Assembly: GCF_026151205.1 (NCBI RefSeq)
Contig: NC_087077.1
Coordinates: 11,816,983 to 11,880,982, forward strand
Source: Bolinopsis microptera
Taxonomy: Eukaryota; Ctenophora; Tentaculata; Lobata; Bolinopsidae
DNA: 64,000 nt
Direction: 5' to 3'
Positions 57,278 to 64,000 of the stretch are shown piece by piece. Made by a program: the position numbers and the translations under genes. Position 1 is the stretch's first letter, and each line of letters opens with the position of its first letter. Under the pieces are notes generated by a model. That model had not been told where the DNA came from. It ran no database searches and worked only from the letters and a program-made list of their open reading frames with translations.

Positions 57278-57410
57278 TTTTGAGACTACAGTGACTACAG
57301 TAATACTTCTGATAATGAGGATAAAGGAGAGAGGGACTAAATTTGTGACTACGGTCTATTGTACAACGCAGGAAATATTTGATGGGAGTGGGCGACCACA
57401 GTGGTATCAC
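57222..57410. repeat. tandem degenerate copies of the WASF terminal exon end
   Basis: GAC(T/C)ACAGTGACTACAGTA...TCTGATA.(C/T)GAGGAT in exon 9 (57222-57277) is followed by a second copy (57285-57342, ending GAGAGGGACTAA) and a third, partial copy (57352-57410, GTACAACGCAGGAAATATTTGATGGGAGTGGG). They lie in the 3' UTR. Confidence 0.8.
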
Positions 57411-57674
57411 GTGATGCCCATATAAGGTAGTGGCGACTGTACTCTGTACTCTGTACTCTGCAATGGTTTTGATAGTGAGGGAAATAATTGTGGTCAGTTT
57501 AAATTCGGGAATGTAGTGGTGTTACCATGGTAACGAAAGCTTGAGGGCAATGACTATGTAATAATGTATAGCCTTTAAATGAAATTATAACGATATATAT
57601 TTAGATTTTAACATGAGAATTTATTAAGCAAATTTATATTAATACACGTCAATTTGTATATGTTAAATTTCTAT

Positions 57675-57680
57675 AATAAA
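57675..57680 (+). terminator. polyadenylation signal AATAAA for WASF
   Basis: AATAAA about 400 bp after the stop codon, the first clear signal downstream in AT-rich 3' sequence. Confidence 0.5.
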
Positions 57681-57699
57681 ATATTTGAATCACTTTTAT

Positions 57700-58235
57700 T
57701 GCACGTCATCGTCAGTTGAAACTAGCTGTACTGCAGATTAACCTGAATCTTGTGGTCACAAAAACACGATGTTAAATACATTTGTACACACAATGCTGAC
57801 AGCTTTTCATCAGACTACTATATATGTAACACTACTGCCACGTCAAGTATAGGGAGGGCATGATTTAATGGTACATCTGGCTTCATGCCAGGGAATTATA
57901 TTCGAGTGGACTGAGCACTTACGCGGGAAAGTAATTATAAAGTTTTTGTGGGAGAAACTTGTGCCTAGTTTTTTAAAAAGTCCGGGCTAGAGGCTTAAAT
58001 AGTTTACATTTTTTCAAGTCATTGATTGACGCTATTTATCACACAGATTGTGAAGATTTATTGTAGTTTTAAAAGAAAAATTCTTAACATTTTATCTTTT
58101 TTAGATCTAAAGTTTAATTCAAATTTCAAATTGATTGTACCCATTGGAGTAAAAATTATATCACTTCTTCATGATATTTTTTGTTTCTTTTTGTCGGGCT
58201 GAAAAAAAGAAATGGTTTACAAATGAAGACTTCTT
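57700..58235. other. intergenic, nothing recognised
   Basis: AT-rich with no coding or repeat structure that I can support. Confidence 0.35.
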
Positions 58236-58400
58236 AGGGGTCGTTCACATATTACGTAATCAATATTTTGGCAATTTTTACCCCCTTCCATAATCAACCG
58301 TAATCAAGACCCAACCCCCCCCCCCCCCCCCCCCCCCGTAATCAACCGTAAGCATTTGGAAACCCCCCTCAGCTGATTACGTAATATGTGAACGACCCCT
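58236..58400. mobile_element. 165-bp MITE, AGGGGTCGTTCACATATTAC ends
   Basis: Inverted ends AGGGGTCGTTCACATATTAC and GTAATATGTGAACGACCCCT, with an internal C-run (58316-58337) and GTAATCAACCGTAA. A related 481-bp element is at 59750-60230. Ends of the GGGTCGTTCA(C/T)A...TTACGTAA type are widespread in invertebrate MITEs; the superfamily is not assigned here. Confidence 0.75.
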
Positions 58401-58419
58401 TAATGTATCTCATTATTCT

Positions 58420-58497
58420 AGGTGTGACCTGTTACCTGGCAATCTGGTAACCTGTTGCCTGGCAACCTGGTAACCTGTTACCTGGTAACCTAGTGTT
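58420..58497. repeat. minisatellite (CTGGTAACCTGTTACCTGG)
   Basis: Three to four units of CTGGTAACCTGTTACCTGGC with C/T variants. Each unit contains small inverted repeats (GGTAACC). Confidence 0.85.
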
Positions 58498-58499
58498 AA

Positions 58500-59520
58500 T
58501 GATTATCATCATTATCAACTGCAAGATCAAATCAAATGATGACATGACACAAACATCGTCATCATAAATATAAAATTTTAGGTTAACTAACTATACTAGT
58601 TCCACTCTATATTTAAGTTAATTAAACGTTTACAGAAAAACAATTGTAATATAAGTTTTCAAGTAATTGTCAAGGAGGTGGTCCCCAGATTGTGTAATTA
58701 CCGTGAATATTTCTACTTCTAACCTTCTTGATAGGTTTAATACTCATTACTCAATAGGTAAGTTCGGCACTTCATACTTAAGCTGTGTAATATGAGCTCA
58801 ATTTTAATGAATCGAAGGCTTTTTTAGTAGCTTGAATAATCTAAATTACTTATTTTGATATTAAAAAGACAGGGTCATTGTACTTCAATAGATCGCCCAA
58901 CTGGATATTCCAGTCTAATTCAGTAAAATTGAAATGATTTAACGTCACTAATCACTACTGTCTATAGTGTCATACAGTCGTATGTCGGTAATACTACCTC
59001 AAATCTCCCTAAGATTCTCTAATCATAAGAGTCTGAGGGGCCTGAGGTGCTGATCTTCACTTTTTCAGTAACCCTAAGCCACTCTGTGCCGAGGCACTAT
59101 ATAACTATATAAGCTGTAGGGGGGTAAGTCCTACGAGCCAGAGTGTGTATCACCAGCCGAAGCTGTACCAAATCACAGCTTGATAACTGGCCGACTTGCA
59201 TCCGACCGGAGAATGCCCGGGTTTTTAGTGCATACTATTGTTTAAATGTAAGCTTTTCATTGGAATGACGCGGTTCTAACATAACTGTGTTTGAATGTAA
59301 TTTTGTAGGATCGTGAGAATATGTTTGTGACAAATTAATGATCCCGTGCATCGCTTTTAAACCTTATGTCATTTAGTTCTATCAATCGGTCATTTTAAAT
59401 GCTCTAATGACAGGTGTTACATGTTTGAACAAGGCTATAACCCCACATTTTAAGTGTACAGATGAATCACTTTCAGGAAGCGGCGATATGTTTAAACGCA
59501 CACTTCTCGGCGCCAACTTC
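58500..59520. other. intergenic; TATA-like segment near 59100
   Basis: Mostly AT-rich non-coding. ACTATATAACTATATAAGC at 59097-59115 looks like a TATA region, followed by GTAAGTCCTACGAGCC and a GC-rich stretch to 59220. This could be a promoter or part of an LTR, but nothing else supports either. Confidence 0.25.
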
Positions 59521-59545
59521 ATATGTGTGCGCGCGCGCGCGCGCA
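59520..59545. repeat. (GC)n microsatellite
   Basis: TGTGTGCGCGCGCGCGCGCG. The overlapping arginine/alanine frames on both strands come from this repeat and carry no motif. Confidence 0.85.
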
Positions 59546-59749
59546 GAGCTGCCAAATTGCACGCATCATATACACGATATTTCACGGTGGAAAATATCAA
59601 CTTAATAACACCAGAATGTCTGTGTGTCTGTGTGTCCGAACGGTTATACAAAAAAACGGTAATAGTTACGGGACTGGTTTTTTTCGGTATAGTGCTGACA
59701 AAACTCTGACGAAGCCCATAAGCAAATTTATAAAAATCGGCCGGTGGTA

Positions 59750-60230
59750 AGGGGTCGTTCACATATTACGTAATCAATATTTTAGCAATTTTTACCCCCT
59801 CCCCCCTGCCGTAATCAACCGTAATCAACACCCAAACCCCCCCCCTCCTGACAGCAATATTACGTAATCATGGCCTGACCCCCCCCTTTTTTTTCCCTAG
59901 AAAACACTTTTCTCTACGTTTCATGCTACCCTGATCATGCTATCATGATGAGCCGAAATCATTGTTATGATATCCGGCCAAGCACCTTCTAAACTACTTA
60001 CTATTATATCCGGATATTCGATCAATTTCTAAATTTTATCACTATCAGAGTGAAATTGAGTGGAATTTGAATTAAAATATTGTCAAATTGTTATTATTCT
60101 AGAGGGTAAAAAAGAAAAGTTTGACGTAATCAACGACCGAAACCCCCCCCCCCCCCCCCCGTAATCAACCGTAAGAATTTGGAAACCCCCCTCCCCCCTC
60201 GGCTGATTACGTAATATATGAACGACCCCT
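59750..60230. mobile_element. 481-bp MITE related to 58236-58400
   Basis: Same ends (AGGGGTCGTTCACATATTAC / GTAATATATGAACGACCCCT). It contains extra internal GTAATCAACCGTAATCAAC and CCCCC blocks near both ends, so it looks like a nested or internally duplicated member. Confidence 0.7.
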
Positions 60231-60239
60231 AAGTGGTTT

Positions 60240-61325
60240 AATTGATGATTTTGTTCCAGAAATGTGACATAAATGGATGGGAGAGAGAACGAGGAGGATA
60301 GCATGTACCGTAATTAGTTTAGCCCCACGTAATACTATAAGCTTAGAGCTCACTCTTGCGGCCGGTTTGTTTCATCTGTAGGGAGATTTCATACTTTCAT
60401 AAGACAGCGTTATGCGTGATATCAAATATATAATGCGGTTGTATACTTTTACATTGCAACTGTGACAGTAAAGTCCCGGCCGAAGGCACGGGTTACACTA
60501 GTAATACAATAATACCTTGGCTGCTTCGGGCCGCTCGTGATAATTCCCGACAGCTTGCTGGAGGGAATTTGCGGCCCAAAGCAGCCAAGGTACCTTCCGG
60601 GAATTATATCCACTAAAAGTCTCGGACACTAAGAGCTGATAATTTGCACATTTTTCCCGCAAGAGAAGCCAAGGTATTATCAGCATAGACTCAGACTGGC
60701 TGGCGGCAAGTTGTAAAACAAATAACACTGGCGTTCTATATATTAGACACTATATTGTATCATGCGCATGTATCGGATTACACCCCTTCCAATTTGAACC
60801 GGAAAATATCATATATACTATACATACCATAGATTTCTCACTCCGTTACGTCCGTTACGTCAGTGCAGTAGATGAATTCAAAAATTTGTAACCAAATGGG
60901 GACAAATTATAAACATGATTTTGGGTGGTTTTTTAATCTCCAACTTCTATTTAACAGGTATTTAAACTTAGTTGCTACAGTAGTACTGCTATTATGATCC
61001 CTCATGATTGTTTTTAACAAAATTTGTTCATGATATGAAAAAATGAACGATCAAATCGACGACAATAAAGAGGGACCACTGTTGGTGGTCCATTATTAAC
61101 TCTTTCCGACCAATTTTGAACCATTCTGTGTGTTCTTTTTATTATTACTATTTGTCCCCTGGTTCCAACTTGGTTCCAATTCCAAAAATCCGGATTCATC
61201 AACTCCGTCCGTGACATCCCACTCCCAGCAATACAAGCAGTTTTACAGATTTTAGTCAGCTAAGTAAATTTACCCACAATGCACAATGCGCATGAGATAA
61301 ACGAGAACCGCTACGATTGTTACCG
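60240..61325. other. intergenic with one inverted repeat
   Basis: TACCTTGGCTGCTTCGGGCCGC at 60512 pairs with GCGGCCCAAAGCAGCCAAGGTA ending at about 60593. AGCCAAGGTATTATCAGC follows at 60666. It could be a small MITE; no target duplication was identified. Confidence 0.4.
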
Positions 61326-61695
61326 GATGATAATTAATCACTCTACACTCGACTGTCACGTGACTTTTTCAACCCGTTCTCTAGCTGGCCCTGAACGACT
61401 ATTTGAAACCCTAACCCTCTAATTTGATCCCGACCCTAACCCTAACCCAATCCTTAACAAAAGCATATGCTGAAACCCTAACCCTAACGAGAAATTAGAC
61501 TTACTTTCTTATTCGGTCATATCACGTGATCGAGGCAGTTTTTCGCCAATATCTCGTCAGGGGAGCATTTTAACCCTATGTCATGGGGGTGATTCGGAAT
61601 CAGCGTCCGAAAATAAATCGATTGAAGTTGGTTTCAACTGTCGAGGGCCATTTTAGAACAATCCCGAAGATCGACTGTAGAGTGATTTAGCACGA
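61326..61695. mobile_element. second copy of the telomere-motif element, inverted
   Basis: Reverse complement of 24608-24977: TAATCACTCTACACTCGACT at one end, TCGACTGTAGAGTGATTTA at the other, CCCTAACCCTAACCC inside. No clear target duplication. A third partial copy follows at about 61948-62015. Confidence 0.7.
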
Positions 61696-61840
61696 ATACC
61701 ATGAATAGTGGTTTTGTTGTTGTTGTGAATTATGTACCATATACCAGGAATACCAGGAAATGAGCCGTGTTATACGTATAATTATTAATATTATTGAGTG
61801 CAACTTTTCTGTCATTTCTTTTTGTGCTCTCTGTGTTTCG

Positions 61841-61876
61841 TGCGGCGCGCGAAAAGTGGCATGCAACGTATGTCAA
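61841..61876. repeat. family D right-end fragment
   Basis: GCGCGCGAAAAGTGGCATGC and ACGTATGTCAA, as in the complete elements at 41604 and 25211. The left end is missing. Confidence 0.65.
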
Positions 61877-62097
61877 GTATATTCTTTCGTGGTATTTGAT
61901 TATCTTACGTTGTAAAGTTAATAAAAAATTAATTCCAGATCTTCATGCATCGATTGAAGTCGGTTTCAACTGTCGGGGGCCATTTTAGAACTGTAGAGTG
62001 ATTTAGCACGCTCGGTAATAACAAGTCTTAGCAGCATATTTGTTTGAGAGATATCACAAAGTCATCATGAACCAGGCATTTGTGAATATATGGTCTT

Positions 62098-62547
62098 TTG
62101 AGTAAAACATTCCACAAGTATTTAAATCAATGTTTTCTTGTCGTCCACCAACCAAAACGGATTAAACGGATTAAACGGATTAAACGGATTAAACGGATTA
62201 AACGGATTAAACGGATTAAACGGATTAAACGGATTAAACGATTCAAAAGTCAAATTACAATGGTAATGTCTGACCAGATATTAAAAAAATTAAATTTACC
62301 CAAAAGTCATAAAGTATATATATATTTTAGTACCATAGCCTCCTATAATTCCTCACTTAGTAAGCACCTTTCTGTCATTATAGTAGACGCTTTAGTATTT
62401 GAGCCTAATATTAGTAAAGCAGACAAAGAAAAGGCTATGGAAGCTAGAGAGGGGTTCTACCAGACCCAATTGAAAACCCTTGAACGGTTTGGGGGTATGA
62501 ACACCCTTGATAGTAACCATATACTTTTTAAATCTGCCGGAGCTTAG
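62098..62547 (+). CDS. unidentified ORF with (RIK)n tract, possibly an exon
   Basis: The open frame runs from about 62098 to the TAG at 62545. Its first codon is not ATG, so either it begins at ATG 62251 (after the repeat) or an exon enters from upstream. The part after the repeat (SDQILKKLNLPKSHKVY, SKHLSVIIVDALVFEP, DKEKAMEAREGF) has natural amino-acid use and predicted helices. I do not recognise the family. The RIK tract is highly basic. No TATA or splice evidence was established. Confidence 0.35.
   Translation: MSKTFHKYLNQCFLVVHQPKRIKRIKRIKRIKRIKRIKRIKRIKRIKRFKSQITMVMSDQILKKLNLPKSHKVYIYFSTIASYNSSLSKHLSVIIVDALVFEPNISKADKEKAMEAREGFYQTQLKTLERFGGMNTLDSNHILFKSAGA
62157..62240. repeat. 9-bp tandem repeat (ATTAAACGG)
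   Basis: Nine or more copies of CGGATTAAA, a multiple of three, giving Arg-Ile-Lys repeats in the overlapping frame. Confidence 0.95.
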
Positions 62548-62559
62548 TTTTAGTTTTAG

Positions 62560-63700
62560 TATATTTTGTAGATTTTATTTAGTTATACCATTATTCCAGA
62601 GACGTGCATACTACATTTTTTACTTTAGTATTAATTTTACAGGTTTTTTGTTGTGATTTTAAGTGATTTTCCGAGAATCAGTTATCAATATTTAGATAAG
62701 AGATAAGATAAGAGTGCATTTTTAACGGCTTTCAGTTTCTTTTTTAAATTTCAGTTCATCAGATTTTCCCACTGCTTTTAGTTTGTATTTATTCTCAATT
62801 GTATATGATTCGTATTTGTTGTACCTTATCGGACCTTATTTGGACGGACATTAAATGAACGGACATAATTATGAACGGACATTAATATGAACGCTAGAAG
62901 GCACTCAAAACCATCAAAAATCCGATTTTTTTTAAAAAACGGTTTTTTATTCCAGAAAATGATTTTTAAAACCATTTTTTATACAGTAAGTAAGAAAAAC
63001 ATTCGTTAAGCAGTAAAAATGTTAAAAGATGTGTACATGATCAGTGTTTAATATCGCATATCATCTTCATCATAAATGGGTTTTCGTGCATGAAATAGTT
63101 CAACGTTAAAAAATTAACCTTTAAAGTTAACCAACGTTGGCCTATAAGTATAAAACGTTTAAGAACTTTTCATTCACAATATAAAATTAAATACAACGTT
63201 AAAACGCTGTTCAATTTTAAACGTTGCTCATATCAATTGGTTAATCTTTTTGGGCGTTGGTGCAGGTGTAATGTTTTTTATCCCAGTTTCAACGTCTTTT
63301 CAGTTTCAACGAGTTAGCTAGAAACTTGATCTCTATTTCCAGACTTTCATAATGATCATTAGGCTTACAACAGCTGGAATAAAAATTAAAATAGGTTAAC
63401 CTTCTTTCTGGCTCACTTGTGGGCTGCTTCAGAAGGCTATACTATATATAACTGTCTAATTGAATAATTGGAAGAGAACTCCATCAGGCCTAGCTGAACC
63501 AAGCGGGGAGCTGATAGTGATACACCTTTCACAAGCAAGAGCCACTTTGGTCTACTTGCTGTGAGGTGTCTCAGCTACGCCTACATGGGTTGGGGGTCCC
63601 CCCTTTTCTTTTCTTTTTGGCTTTGCTGTTTTGTCTGCACTGATCACCATTATTTGGGACTCGACATGATTTAGTGTTTTACAGTGTGGGAGCTTGGGAG
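62560..63700. other. AT-rich region with GGACATTAA repeats
   Basis: Near 62840-62895 the motif GAACGGACAT(T/A)A occurs four times. Around 63100-63310 AACGTT recurs several times. No gene recognised. Confidence 0.35.
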
Positions 63701-63708
63701 TAAATCGT

Positions 63709-63753
63709 TTGATACATGTTTCGCGCGCGAAAAGTGGCATGCAACGTATGTCA
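63709..63753. mobile_element. minimal family D element
   Basis: TTGATACATGTTTCGCGCGC followed by GAAAAGTGGCATGCAACGTA and TGTCA. At 45 bp it is the shortest member: the two ends joined through a GCGCGC centre. No clear duplication (TAAATCGT / TTGTCAAT). Confidence 0.6.
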
Positions 63754-64000
63754 TTGTCAATAACTCTAAGAGGGAATATCTTCGATAAGATTTGCAAGGG
63801 TTTTGCTTGACCGTCCTTTTTCCAATTCCCGCTCTCATTAGCGATTCGTCAAGAGCGCTTTTTCCATGGGATTTATTTTCGTTGACTTACATATTGCGTA
63901 GTCTGAACTCTAATATCATTATGGTAATTTAATTTCCCGAAGCTGCAAGATTTTGCAATTTTTAATTCCCGGGTGCAGATACAGACATAAAATATAATTA

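Noticed and set aside
59382-59762. Frames on both strands around the GC microsatellite
   Set aside because: They are open on both strands because of the alternating repeat and show no family motif.

Overview
The window is AT-rich eukaryotic DNA from an animal, most likely an invertebrate. The evidence is a nine-exon WAVE/SCAR (WASF) gene with GT-AG introns, several non-LTR retrotransposons, a Helitron, Harbinger-, mariner- and hAT-like DNA elements, and TTAGGG-type interspersed repeats. I cannot name the phylum. Nothing looks prokaryotic and no operons are present.

Layout. (1) 0.3-3.7 kb: a frameshifted family-2-like glycosyltransferase (337-2010), followed by a second copy of its 5' half (about 3231-3720). 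(2) 3.7-25.7 kb: left arm of a large inverted duplication. It is swollen by left-only insertions: a 5.2 kb block (3864-9046) holding a fold-back element with a 3.3 kb purine minisatellite, two 3.3 kb long-TIR elements (10285-16925), a Helitron (19273-19589) and a telomere-motif element (24608-24977). It carries exons 1-4 of WASF in reverse. (3) 25.7-39.2 kb: spacer with a degenerate tandem array of cysteine-rich exons, a decayed CR1-like LINE and a 232 bp palindrome. (4) 39.2-50.8 kb: right arm, the reverse complement of the left arm, with its own private insertions (mariner-like MITE, 1.55 kb 8-bp-TSD element, RTE-like LINE). (5) 46.4-57.3 kb: the complete WASF gene on the + strand, starting in the right arm and running into single-copy sequence. 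(6) 57.3-64 kb: mostly non-coding, with MITEs, short tandem repeats and one unidentified ORF.

The nine WASF exons join in perfect phase into 490 codons: WAVE homology domain, basic region, proline-rich region, WH2, central helix and acidic tail. The reversed copy has the same four first exons at identical lengths but no exons 5-9, so it could encode only the WAVE homology domain.

Comparing the arms gives filled and empty sites for many transposons, so their ends and target-site duplications (TSDs) can be read directly. This defines several very short, GC-rich, often nested families ending TTG...CAA or TTAC...GTAA with 8-bp duplications. Two WASF introns begin with minisatellites whose repeat unit includes the exon end and its 5' splice site, so the donor is repeated about 24 and 7 times.

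Many coding remnants show single-base indels. These may be real decay or poor consensus; raw reads would be needed to tell. All calls come from reading the sequence; no database search was run.
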